From Viola odorata (Eukaryota; Streptophyta; Magnoliopsida; Malpighiales; Violaceae), in NCBI GenBank assembly GCA_963691705.1, contig OY829538.1, forward strand, positions 16,766,443 through 16,830,442: a DNA stretch of 64,000 nt, written 5' to 3'. The notes beneath the pieces were generated by a model. That model made no database searches. It was not told the DNA's origin and saw only the letters and a list, made by a program, of their open reading frames with translations. Position 1 is the first letter of the stretch; each line of letters opens with the position of its first letter. Below are positions 19,582-30,571 of this stretch, one piece after another. The translations under genes were made by a program, and so were the position numbers.

Positions 19582-21335
19582 CTAGAGTTGGTCAGGTGGA
19601 GGTGCCACCTCTATTTCTTCTGTAGTTGAGGGCTTGAATCCCTCATAGAAAGGCTTTATCCTATGACTATTGACCTTGAAAGGTTCTCCTCCATCTGGCG
19701 TCGAGATCTCGATGGCTCCATGATCAAAAGTGGCAGTGACGATGTAGGGCCCCGACCATTTTGACTTGAGTTTTCCTGAAAATATTCGAAAATTTCTTAG
19801 GAGAGAGATGCTTATCATGGTGGGCTTTTGTTTTGCCCTTGTAGATCAGAGAATTCTCATAAGCATCATCCCTGAGCTCCTACAGCTCTTGAATCTGTAG
19901 GTGGCGATGTTGTCCACTATCGTTCAAGTCCATGTTGACCTTTCTGATTGCCCATAGGGCTTTGTGCTCAATCTCGACTGGAAGGTGGCATGGCTTGCCA
20001 TAAACGAGACGGTATGGAGTCATGCCAATCGGGGTCTTGAATGCAGTACGATATGCCCATAGAGCATCGTCTAACTTTAAGCTCCAGTCTTTCCTCGATT
20101 GGTTGACTATTTTTTCGAGGATGGCCTTGATTTCCCTGTTTGACACTTCAGCCTGCCCATTTTTCTGAGGGTGATAGGTTGTGGACACCCTATGAGTCAC
20201 TCCATACTTGTTGAGCAGGGAAGAGATGACTCGATTGCAAAAGTGCGTCCCTCGATCGCTGATCAGGGCTCGAGGAGTCCCAAACCAATTGAAGATGTTG
20301 GTCCGCAAGAAATTGGCTACCACCTTTGAGTCGTCTGTTTTGGTGGCCTTGGCCTCGATCCATTTCGAGACATAATCGACGGCAAGGAGAATGTAGGTGG
20401 GTCCAAATGAGCTCGAAAATGGGCCCATGAAGTCAATGCCCCATATATCGAAGATTTCACAAGAGATAATACTCGTCAAGGGTATCTGGTTCCTGGCGCC
20501 TATATTCCCCGTCGCTTGACATCGAGGGCATGATGCACAAAACAGATAGGAGTCCTTAAAGATGGATGGCCAGAATAGGCCTGCCTCTAAGACTTTCAAG
20601 GCAGTCTTTTTAGATGCGAAATGGCTTCCTTCAGTCGTCGAGTGACAGAACTTGAGGATCGAGGGCACCTCGTCCATAGTTACGCAGCGCCTGATGATCT
20701 GATCTGCACAATGCTTCCACAAGTAAGGACTGTCCCAGACGTAGTACCTAGATTGTCTCCTGATCCTGTTGCGTTCAAACGTCGAGGCCTCGGCAGGATA
20801 AGAACCCATAGCACAAAAGTTAGCTATATCCGAGAACCATGGGAATGGAATAGCGTGAGCTAGACATAGTCGTTCATCAGGAAAATTGTCTCGAATGGGT
20901 ACCAAAGACTCATCATATTGGTCTTGAAGTCAGCTCAAATGATCCGCCACAGAGTTTTCGGAGCCTTTCTTATCTTTGATCAGGAGGTTGAACTCTTGGA
21001 GAAGCAAGATCCAGCGGGTGAGTTGAGGCTTCGCATCGGTCTTTGTTAATAAACACCTCAGGGCTGAGTGGTCCGTATAGATTATGACATGGGTGCCTAG
21101 GAGGTACTGTCTGAATTTGTCGAGGGCATAGACAACCGCCAGTAGGTCTTTTTCAGTGGTGGTGTAGTTTTGTTGGGCGGGGTCTAGCAGCTTCGATGCA
21201 TAGTAAATCATATAAGTTTCCTTATCCTTTTTCTAACCCAAGACGGCGCCGAGGGCTGTATTGCTGGCATCACACATTATCTCGAAGGGAATGGTCCAAT
21301 CAGGGGCTCGAATGATGGGAGCAAAAATGATCAGG
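19582..21335 (-). pseudogene. Athila-B pol remnant: RNase H and integrase
   Basis: RNase H begins at 21335 (PDWTIPFEIMCDASNTALG), has a stop at ~21229, and continues in the open part 21211-20930 (ASKLLDPAQQNYTTTEKDLL, YTDHSAL). Integrase occupies 20905-19880 (341 codons): zinc-binding H-H-C-C ([10 protein letters not shown] … CPRCQATG), core D-D-E with [20 protein letters not shown] and HPQKNGQAE, and a downstream [20 protein letters not shown] block. After a stop at 19880 and a frame change, the C-terminal domain follows at 19818-19582 (WSGPYIV). It would insert element cDNA in the nucleus if intact. RT, protease and gag are missing upstream: a deletion joins RNase H to LTR. Confidence 0.88.
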
Positions 21336-21763
21336 CCTCGAATCACCCCAAGCAAAAAATAGAATTAAAATGACAAGCAACCAGATATAACAAGGAGAAC
21401 ATGTTAAGAGCAATCAAGCCTCGAATCTACCCAAGCAACCCTCGATACACCTTTACCAAGAACGTGGGTTTTAGCCACTCATGTTAAGAGATAAACAAAT
21501 AAAAGATGGAAATAACATAATAAAAGATAAAGGAAGAGTAAAGGATAAAACTTGATTAATGGTGCTTGTTACAAAGCTTGGAGCCAGCAGTTATGGAGAG
21601 AATAGGGAGGAACAAGTCCCAAAAACTAATAAACTAGAAGAAGGCTGCTGAAATTAGTTTAAGAGTAAAATATCTAAAATGTCATGAGGTGCTGAAACCC
21701 TAGCACATAAGGGTGTATATATACTCCAGCCACCCACTAAGGGACAAAATTCCAGCTAAGGTG

Positions 21764-22005
21764 ATGCGAATCCACGCATCCAGGTGCCTTTACCGCCAGC
21801 CGGTCCAATGACTCGAGCCAGGACTCAAAAGCTTCAAGACCGATTGTCATCTCTCATTTACAAGGAGCTGGAATCTGAGATGACAAGTGAGAAAGCTACA
21901 CTGAGAGAGAAGACAACAAGAGTGGTGAATCTTCTCACCTTCAGCTTGACCGATGTTCTGTCTGATAGAAACGGCATGGAGCCGATTCACGCAAACGGCA
22001 CTTGA
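21764..22005 (+). pseudogene. C-terminal end of a Gypsy polyprotein encoded inside the solo LTR
   Basis: From the first bases of the LTR a frame is open without interruption to 22005. It begins DANPRIQ and LPPAGPMTRARTQKLQDRL, the motif that ends many chromovirus Gag-Pol polyproteins just after integrase. In the full-length element the pol ORF would have ended inside the 3' LTR. Here it is only a relic with no start and no upstream domains. Confidence 0.7.
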
Positions 22006-22339
22006 CCATTTTCATCAAAACGGTATCTGTCCGTTTCACAACAAACGGCACTTACGGTTTGGGTCAAAACGGCACTTGTCCGTTTCACTTACCGTTGCCG
22101 ATTCTATCATCTGTCGCGCATGCCGTTTGCTATATCCGTTCCGCGTACACTCGTTGATAACGGCTCCTGCCCGTTTCGCCTATCCTGGAGTTGACGCGCG
22201 TTGACTGTACTGTTTTTAGCAAGGCTGCGACCTTCTATTTATTTTAGCTTAATTAATTAATTAGACACTTTTATTAATTAGTTAAGTGTTCTACTTTATT
22301 TAATATTCCTCTTTTGGAATTAGGGTTGCTTGTAAAACT

Positions 22340-22349
22340 CTATATAAGG
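22340..22349 (+). promoter_or_regulatory. TATA box of the solo LTR
   Basis: CTATATAAGG in the context AAAACTCTATATAAGGAGCC. It sits 580 bp into the LTR, a reasonable U3/R position. The solo LTR therefore keeps a possible promoter reading rightward. Confidence 0.6.
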
Positions 22350-23388
22350 AGCCGCTTGGCCTCCTTAGAAACTTGGCTGTTATTTTGATAAATTGAGATA
22401 TTCTCTTCAAATTTCTGCCCCTTGTTCAAGTTGGTTGAACCTTGTTCTTCTTGAGTCCGCAATACTTGAGTCGTATACAAGTAAATCTTGGAATTGCATT
22501 CTACTTGTTGTCTGTCTTCTTGTTCGGATTTAGGGTGGTTGTTGCTTAGCGTTCAGCAGACTTAAATTGTGCAAGTTCAGTAACATCAAGGAACATCTCT
22601 TGCTCGGATCTAGGGTGGCTGTTGCTTAGCGTTCAGCAGACTTAGATTGTGTAAGTGAGTTATCTTATTCCGTAGGGAAATCCATCTTTGAACAAAGATC
22701 AAAATTGGTGCTAAGCATCCTAAGGAACCAGGATTGTATCATAAGGGAAGTACAACACAAGGAGTCCATGCTCCTGCAAAAGGGCTGACCCACGATGGCA
22801 GAAAAAGGGGAATATTCCTTGGGATCCACGCAGAGCATCTGACATGCACCAGGGAGGACACGTGGAGTGATTGGAGTGGAGGTCTCGATGACATTGTCGA
22901 GGTCTCGATGACTTGTCGAGGTCTCGATGACTTATTGAGGGCAGGAGATCAGCATCTTTGGGAACATTCTGGAACGTTCAGGAATGTTCTGGAAGAGAGT
23001 CTTCATGGGGTCTCGTGAGAATCTTTATGGAATATTCCTTTCGGGTGACACCTCGACAATAGATGACTGATCAGCAACTTAGGGAATATTCTGGGAGACA
23101 TCATAGGGGACACGTGGAAGCACAACTGCGAAGACACATGGATATAAAGTTCTTGGTCCATCGAGGGCTCGATGACAGGCCTCGATGAAGAAATTAGTGC
23201 TTTGGTCTCGATGTTAGTCTTGAAGCTTGAGCCCTGCTGAAATTGCCCAGAAAGCATGTCTTTTCGCACATTTCTCCTTCTTGGCCTCGATCTGAGATAA
23301 AGATGGAAACACGAGTGGATTACTAGTATCAAGGCCTAAATCAAGGCAAAAATAGAAGGAAAAACATGCATAAAATACATGCTATCAA

Positions 23389-24304
23389 GTTCTTTACCAT
23401 ATTTTAGATTGTATCTGAGCATTTTAAGCCCAAGGGAAAATTTGGACCTAATTTATCTACACCTGATGTCATTAACTTTCGTTTGACAAACAAGTGGTCC
23501 AAGCTTTCCCTTGATGAATTTAATTGCATGCTTAATTTTGTCCAGCCTGATGAACTGAAATCTAATGCTTATAAAAATTCCTTGACTGTCATCCCTGTTG
23601 TTTTTTATGCTGATGTTGCTTTTTGTGAGTTAACCAACAATCCTAATGTTGAGTTTAACCCAAAATCCTCTAAGGCCCATGAACTTACCGATCCTACCCT
23701 AAGAATCTTGCATCGATTTCTAGCTCTCGCCTTCGCAGGTAGATTTAATTCATCGGGCTAGCTATCATTGCCAGAACTATTTTTCTTATGGTGCATGCAA
23801 TACAAATATAGGGTCAATCTAGGATTTTGGGTGGTTTCAGCCATTATTCATGTTCTGAATGGCTCTCGTGGCCCCAGTTTAGGATCTCTCATGACTTTGC
23901 TTGCTGTTAATATGCATAATATCAATTTGAAATCAGTTGACCTTAGTGAGCCCCTTGTGTTCAAAGATTTAGACCCTCGTACCCTCGATGGGATGGGGCA
24001 TTTATATCTCTCACAAGGTGTTCTGAGTTTCTCTACAGGAAGCACTCCCCCAAGAGAGAAAGTATTTGGCACGAAGCACGCAGGCAATTTTGACTTCCCT
24101 GATCTTTCGAGGCCTCGAGTTCCAGCAGTCCATCATGCCCAGGCCAAGGAATCTAATCGTGCCCCCAATGTCACTCCAGCAACCACCTCCTCTAGTTCAT
24201 TTACTCTTCAGACCCCCGCGGTTGAGCGGTTACTCCAAGCTATACTTACCGAACTTTATACCTTGAGGACTAAAGTAGCGAGGCGCAACCTCCCACCCTC
24301 CTAA
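23389..24304 (+). pseudogene. ATHILA-family ORF of Athila-C
   Basis: The frame FFTIF-stop-IVSEHFKPKGKFGPN begins right after the Athila-B LTR and aligns with FFTSFWVATEHFKPKGKSGPK of Athila-B, so the N-terminal ~90 residues are lost. The open parts are 23483-23761 (KWSKLSLDEFNCML, HELTDPTLRILHRFLA) and, after one stop, 23768-24304 (PELFFLWCM, FKDLDPRTLDGMGHL, VARRNLPPS). It has two stops and no N-terminus. The family name rests on the RILHR…ELFFLW block typical of Pfam ATHILA. Confidence 0.75.
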
Positions 24305-26089
24305 CCCCCCCCCCCCCTGCTCCCCTCCCCGAACAATTTCTCTTGCCCTCGAGGAGAGCTCAAAACATTTTCACCAGTTTTATTTATTTCCTTGTACCGA
24401 ACTCCTTTAAATTTCGTTGAACTTTTGCGCGCCCTTCTCGCATTGAGGAAAATGCGCTAGGGAGGGATTTATTTGTGTGTTTGTTTGCATGTTTAATTTT
24501 CTGCTTATTGCATGATTGCATGATTTTTGGATTTTATTTTTAGACTTTGCTAGGAATTTTGCCACTACCCTATTTTAAAACCCTCATAATTGACATGCAA
24601 ATTTTGACTTCTGATGCATAGAAGAAACTTGTCATTCATTGCTTTTATGCCTGACCTTGCACATCTTGACCTGTTTGCCCTTATGACCAGTCATGCCCTA
24701 GACACCAGTAGTCACAATTAGTACCCTGTGAGCACATTGAGCTTCATGATGTTTTATTCATGTGTGATTTAATGCTTGACTAGGCACTAGCTAGGTTTGC
24801 ATGATATCCCTAGGTATAGGCACCATTAGACGGGGGAAAGCAACAAAACGACGAAGCGACTTTGTAGTTTTTCTTTCCTTCATTTTTTTTATTTTTTATT
24901 TTTATCTATTTTTCCATTCTTTCTCCATTTTTCTTTCCTTTTTCATGCCCTCGACACCCATTCCCTCCTTATTTTCTCTTCTACCCATTTGAGCTTTTTT
25001 TTTAATCCTTCATTGGCAGGTGAGAAACACTCTTCATTACGAACGGCAAGGGCTAGACATTGAAGAAGATAAGTGTGGGGAGAAAAATAAAGATCAAGGA
25101 CAAGACAGTGCAACTGCTGGAATCAGAAGTCTTGGGCAAGACAGTAACCCCAAATTACTTCCTCACCACAACAAAGCCTAAGTGTGGGGAAGTAAAGTCA
25201 AAGTAACAAATCCCTCGAAGTTAATCGCTCAAAGAAGAAATATGGAAAGATTGGCAGCTCCAGCTCCTAGAATTTAAAGAGTAAGTCGAGGAAGAAATAT
25301 TTGTGCCTACCTGTTGTTATATTTTTTATCTAAAAACAAAAAAAACATAAAAAAAATCAAATAAAAGCAGAGCAGGCACAACAAGCAACAAAAAGCCACT
25401 AGTTCGTGCTTTGGACACAGACGAATATCTCCTCCACAGAGGAATGCAAAAGCCATCGTCTAGCCCTCGCTTTCATGCCCTCTCCAGCGGGTGTTACTCA
25501 CCGACTTGTTTTCCTTCCAGCCAAGGAATCCTCCACCTCTAGATTTGTCTTCTCTTCCTTTTCTTTTCTTTTCTTTTCCCTTTCTTCTTCTATCCTTTAC
25601 TTCTTCCTTCATCTTTTACTTTTATTTTGTTTTCCCCTTTTCTTCTTTTTCCTTCATACCCACCCCTACTTTTTCTCATTCTTTTTCATTTTCTTTTTAT
25701 TTTTGCAAAGTTCTCTTTGATCACTAGATTGCCCTCGCATGTGTACTACGTACTCGGATTGACGTGCAAACTTTGCTTGTGTTGTGTTATTGCATTTTTG
25801 CGTGATTAGCCTAAACACATATTTTGTTGCGAGCGTGAGCGTAAACACATATCCATGTGAGGACTGCTGGTGAATAGGCTTGGTCTGGGAAAGTCTGATT
25901 AATAGGGTCGTTATCCTATTAATCTGGTGCAGGTACTTGTCTATGGAAGGGTGTGTTTTGGTTGGGTGCAGTTAGCCGAATGAGTTGTCTATTCTTTGTA
26001 TTAAGGGGTTGAGACTGTATGTCATATCATGAGGTGGTTTTTAGTTTTGTAAATGCTCAAGGGTGAACATTGGACAGTGTGGGGATGTT
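24305..26089 (+). other. Athila-C 3' non-coding region with repeated PPT-like motifs
   Basis: It opens with a C13 tract (24305-24317). Conserved blocks in the reverse sense of Athila-A/B include CCTAGGTATAGGCACCATTA (24810) and GGGTCGTTATCCTATT (25906). AAGTGTGGGGA occurs at 25070-25082 and 25180-25190, and CAGTGTGGGGATGT, the presumed PPT, at 26076-26089. T-rich stretches 24860-25000 and 25540-25720 give long but low-complexity open frames that I do not accept as genes. Confidence 0.7.
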
Positions 26090-27480
26090 TGATTGTGTGT
26101 GTCTTGAGCATGATTTTTTTCTCTATTTTAGCCTTTTCTTAGGCATGATTCTACTAAATTGTCTCTGTTTCCATCTTTGTTGTAGATCAGTGCCAAAAGG
26201 AGAAAATGAGCGAAAGCATACAGTTTTGGATGTATTTCTTGGACTTCAAACCATCAAGGCCTAGAAGATCGGAGCGTCTTCGTGCCCTCGATGCTAGCTA
26301 GACCAGTGAGCAGTCTAGTGCTCGCGACGCGTCCGCATCAGATCAAGATCAAAAGCCAAAGAGAGGAATCTCCGAAGATTCGCGCGAGATTCCATGCATT
26401 TCTAGAAGGTGTCAGGCGCTTCCAGAAGAATCTAGAATATTCCTCCCTAAGGAGCGTGTCCTGTCATGTGTTGTCACTCTCCCCTTAGCTGTTTTCCCTC
26501 CCTTTAGCTGTCTTTTGTCCCCTAGTGGGTTGTTAGGCTATTTAAGCTTAGTTTTAGGGTTTTTGCAGAAGGAGGCTGACATTACACTACTACACACTTT
26601 TACCTTAATTTTAGGGATTGTTCCCTCCCATTATTGGCAGCGCCGTCAGCTTGTAAGAGGAGAAAGCATTGATTTTCACACCGGTTTATTCGAATACATT
26701 TTCCCTTTTTATCTCTTTAGTTTGTTTATGTTATTTGCTATTCATACTTGTTGTTTGCATTTGATTATGAGTAGCTAAGCTTTTTTTCTTCTTAGTAAAG
26801 GGTGTTTCAAGGGTTGCAAGGATTAGTTAAGAGGCCTAAATGTGCTTAATACAATTTCATTGTCATATTTGATTGTTTGTCATTTTCTTGTTATTCTCAT
26901 TGAGAAATGTTAAGGGTCTAATCAACTGTTAGTGTTTCTTTATGAGTACTGTCATCCTAATAGCGATAACGTCAACATGAGGCTATTAGGAGTAGTAGAC
27001 ACCTAGTGGAGTCATCGCCATAGAGTCTTCCATCCAGGGCAAACCGTCGACTAGGGCGTTACCGCGAGTCTGACAAGTTGAGAGGTATCACACCCTAGAT
27101 ATATCTTACCTCTGCTTCATGAGCGTTTTGAATATTGCCTCCCCACATTCGTGCCTGGGGGGATGGCGAAACATCAAGGTTGTCTCATATGTGGAAACGG
27201 GGGGCAACTCCTCTTAAGAAGGTAAATAGGGGGTTTAAGTGGAAACTTGGCCCCTATAGCATGTCTATGGCATGAAGTTGGAGTATCCTTATGCCGATGA
27301 TTAACTAACCCTGCATGCAACCTGTGAACATCCCTTTACTAAGATCCCTTCTCATCTAAGTTAATATCTTTATTTACGGTCTTCTTTTATTATCTTGCCC
27401 TTGATCATAGTTTACTTTCGTGCCCTCGATTTATGCTTTTAATTAATTACCTTGTTAGCAACCAACTCTGTGACTGTGAT
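26090..27480 (+). repeat. Athila-C 3' LTR (right end approximate)
   Basis: It begins TGATTGTGTG directly after the PPT, like TGATTGAGTG of Athila-A. An early block (CCATCTTTGTTGTAGATCAG, GCCAAAAGGAGAAAATGAGC) matches the Athila-B LTR. A TATTTAAG box near 26539 may be the promoter. The total of ~1.39 kb is close to the 1.42-kb LTR of Athila-A. Position 27447-27485 is the zone where Misato similarity begins, so the exact end is uncertain. Confidence 0.65.
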
Positions 27481-27484
27481 TGGA

Positions 27485-30389
27485 ACGCAGTCTAGCTGCC
27501 ATCGGAATAGAATGAACGTCAAGTGATCCCCTTGATGACAGACCGAGAATTGGGTTGCTCAAGAGCTCACCATGTTGGCCAACTAAGTTCCCGAAGATTT
27601 TAGGAAATAGTAACGGTATTGGCAAAGGGCAGAGAGACACTGACAGATGGCAAAACTTAGGTTTCATGACAGTATGTGCATAAGCAGCATTAATACTATC
27701 CTTCACTTCTGAAATTGAAGCATTCTGTCCTCTTACAGTAAGGATACAAAGGATTAGCTTTTAGGAGCATAATATCCATGCATACGACCACCACTGTAAG
27801 TCACTAAAAGTCCATACATTACTTTCTGAGAGCTTACTAAATAACAAGCACAGGAAAGCTAATGATCATTTCAAAACTTTCTTAATTATTCTCGGCGTAG
27901 GAATCTTAACCAAATATAGGTTCAGGAAACTTGTGCATATATATCAAGTTCTACGACAACTAGAAGCCATTCTGTGATATGAAATACCATAGTTGTATAT
28001 AAAACATAACTTAAGTGGGATATTACACATATCATCATTTAATATTGTATCAACCAAAAAAATAAATCATCTAATGTTGTGTTGAAGACAGTAAAAAGGT
28101 TTTGTATTAGAAAGCAAAGGCAACACAAGCTCAGGAAATAAGAAGTTAAAAACATCTACTCCAATATATGCACAAATAAAAATGAGTACCTGATCCAAGG
28201 GTTCCATGAACAGTCATGGATTCTGTTGCCTGCAAATCTTCTACATCTTCTGCTACCTCTGGTGTCAACGGCTACAATTTCCTCACAAGAGATTGCTCAA
28301 ACTGTTCCCCTGAATTTACAATCCTGAGCAATTAGCAGCATGCAATGACAACAAAAGGGCTTGAGATGGGGGAAAAAAAGGAAAAGACAATCTGTCAAAT
28401 ACCAAATATAGAGGGTGCTGGCATTGCAACATCTAGAGTGGCCACCATATTAGATCTACCTTACCCTGCTAACATGTGTATAACTCCATGAACATCAACA
28501 GCACCAGAGGCATAATATGAATTTGCAGTTGGTCCAAAAGATTCCATTCTGAAGGGAAGACTAATAGAGTGTAGAGCAGCAGCATAAACGACTCTGTAGT
28601 GGTAAGGCTTCTGATCTTCAATGCTAAGGAAAGAGGCAGCTTTACCTTGAATATGGGGGGAAATGTAAGTATTAAAATAATGGCAAGGGATTGTGGAAGT
28701 GATGCCATTACCTATTAATAAATCATGCATACAGGAGAAGAAAAGTATGTGAAACACATGCAAAATGGCAAATCTAATTCATCTGCAGATAATGCTTAAA
28801 TTTCAAGATGCAAACTGTCCTTGAGAAATAGGAATTCTAGAGATAATTTGAATAGAACTCTGCTTACTTGTACTCAAGAAGGGTAGACCAACTGGCACTA
28901 TCAATTTACAGAAGGAAGATAATCTTGAAAAAGAAACCGCGTCATGAATACCCCGGGAAACAGTTTGCTTTTTGCTTCTTGCATTCATGTGAAAACCAGG
29001 GCCCCTCACAGAATAGAGCAAAACTGTTGTACTCATATACTCATCAGCAACATTCTCCAAGAAATCTACAGCTAGAGCAGAAAAGCCTCCTGAGTTATCA
29101 ACAATGAATCGGAAACCCTGTCACAATAACAATACATCAGTATCGTAGGAAAAGTGACATATATAGTTTCTTTCACAGAATTCTCATAGTAACGATTTGT
29201 TTCCTATAACTGCATGCTTGAATAAGTGTAATCATCATCTGACTACAACAGTAAAATGCAAATATTGTTAACCATTTCAAAACTCCAAGAGAGACATAAC
29301 AAAGTCTATCAATGAAACGAGGGCCAAACAGATTTACTAAATGTCAAAATACCTGAACGTGGTCACACTCTTCCATGTAAAAATGAAGCCTCTCACTTAT
29401 TTCTTCCCCTCTTAAACCACCAGAAAACATATCCCTTCCATTTCCATAACTATCCAATTCCTCATCACCCCACAATCCACTCACTTCATAGACACTTTGG
29501 GGATGGTAATGAACTTTAGAGAAATCTGTCCAATACTGAACCTCATTTTCCAAAGACTCAACTATATCCTCATCCTGTATTCCCTTATGAATATCCCCTC
29601 GCCCGTTGCTTACACCACTTCCAAGTGTAAAATTTTCCTCTTCTGCTTACAAACTTTGAAGGAACAAATTCCTCCTCCTAGGCTCTGATGCAACTGTAGA
29701 CACATTCCCCATCCTACACATTATCCCTAACCCGTTTACTCAGTTACAGTAACTCACCACAACAAACATAACAAAAGAACACATTCACACAACCAAAATA
29801 ATAAGCACAATCCTCACCAATTGGCATCATTTGACGAAGCTGATGGTCGCTCATTATACAACGAACCACGTGAGCTCATAGATCCAAGAGAACCTGTCAT
29901 TCATTCAAAAGAATTCGATCACAACCAAACATGCTAAAACCCTAATTCATCTTTCACTCATAAATTCCACAAAATGGCTTACCTTGAGAGCCAATAGTAA
30001 CTACACGCGGTGTATAAGTAAGCACACCCTGCAAACAAACAAATAAGAGAATCAGAAGTTAGAACACTTCAACCAAGTCCGGATTGATATAAAACAGCAC
30101 CAGGAGAACCTACCTGTTGCGTCTTACCGGTGCGCTACAACGTGTCCATGTTGAGGTAGTTCTGTTGATTCTTGAAGATGGGATCAACATCAGGATCCGT
30201 GGCCAAGCCGAGCAACTCATCCTTCAAAACAAAGAAAAAGGAGAAAATACTGAGTTTATTTATTTTCACTTGAAATGTGAATGAGAAATATTGAAGCGAT
30301 TATATGCTTTGGACTACCTGGAAGTTCCAAAAATGAGAGCCGACGAAGTTCGCGAAGGATCCAACTTGAACGGTAACGAGCTCTCTCAT
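27485..30389 (-). pseudogene. Misato/DML1-like gene, truncated and with four in-frame stops
   Basis: Minus strand. Nine exons can be read with GT-AG borders: 30389-30318, 30221-30114, 30028-29983, 29893-29818, 29713-29353, 29117-28868, 28645-28403, 28309-28190 and 27729-~27485. The protein starts MRELVTVQVGSFANFVGSHF and contains FSKVHYHPQS, EECDHVQ/GFRFIVDNSGGFSA, LPFRMESFGP and NLVGQHGELLSNP, all typical of the Misato family: tubulin/FtsZ-like proteins acting in mitochondrial distribution in yeast and animals. In-frame stops lie at 30137-30135, 29649-29647, 28463-28461 and 28274-28272. The last residues after ARLRS are missing where Athila-C begins. Splice signals and most codons are still good, so inactivation looks fairly recent. 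A functional copy must exist elsewhere if the gene is needed. Confidence 0.88.
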
Positions 30390-30571
30390 CGGAATGACGG
30401 CGGGTCAATTGGGAGTTGAGCTAGAGAGGAATGCTAGAAGAAGCTGAAAGAAGGAGGAGCGAACTGCGAAGCGAGGGAAATGAAGGAAGGGGGTTTTAAC
30501 GGTGGAGGGAAGCAGAGAGAGAAGGAAATGGTGTGTATAGGGATTTTTGTGGGTATATGAGTGGGTTGAAG

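Larger units (their letters stand above)
21762..22741 (+). mobile_element. Chromovirus-like solo LTR (980 bp) inserted in the Athila-B LTR
   Basis: It starts TGATGCG and ends TGTATCA, with a 5-bp target duplication TAAGG at 21757-21761 and 22742-22746. The uninterrupted site exists at 14520-14530 in the other LTR, proving the insertion. A TATA box (CTATATAAGG, 22340-22349) lies in the middle. Two copies of GTTGCTTAGCGTTCAGCAGA (22542, 22622) form an internal ~80-bp duplication. No second LTR or internal region is left, so it is a solo LTR produced by LTR-LTR recombination. Confidence 0.9.
14425..23387 (-). mobile_element. Athila-B: Athila-lineage retrotransposon, internally deleted, with nested insertions
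   Basis: From right to left on the minus strand it has a 5' LTR (to 23387, split by a solo LTR), then directly the RNase H of pol (21335), integrase, a GC-rich repeat region, the ATHILA-family ORF, 1.4 kb of 3' non-coding sequence, a PPT, and the 3' LTR (15184-14425, its distal part lost to Tat-3). PBS, gag, protease and RT have been deleted between 21335 and the LTR. The right end (…CTATCA at 23387) interrupts the ATHILA ORF of Athila-C, so B inserted into C. The two LTR copies are very similar over ~650 bp. Confidence 0.8.
21336..23387 (-). repeat. Athila-B 5' LTR, split by a solo LTR
   Basis: 21653-21761 and 22742-23387 match the 3' LTR. The part 21336-21652 is probably its proximal end, which the truncated 3' LTR lacks, but its border with the deleted pol is uncertain. 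It carries the TATA box at 21714-21723 and three copies of a 22-bp GTCGAGGTCTCGATGAC unit at 22879-22937. It ends CTATCA at 23387. Confidence 0.7.
23388..27480 (+). mobile_element. Athila-C: 3' part of an Athila retrotransposon, plus strand
   Basis: It consists of the ATHILA ORF (from within, at 23389), a 1.8-kb 3' non-coding region with conserved Athila blocks, a PPT at 26076-26089 and a 3' LTR from 26090. The 5' part is lost at the Athila-B insertion. The LTR's right end, around 27447-27485, lies against the last recognisable exon of the Misato pseudogene. No target duplication can be tested. Confidence 0.75.

Noticed and set aside
25406..25809. Phe/Ser-rich ORFs that could look like membrane proteins
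   Set aside because: Pyrimidine-rich tract in the Athila-C 3' non-coding region; three overlapping frames are open for the same reason.
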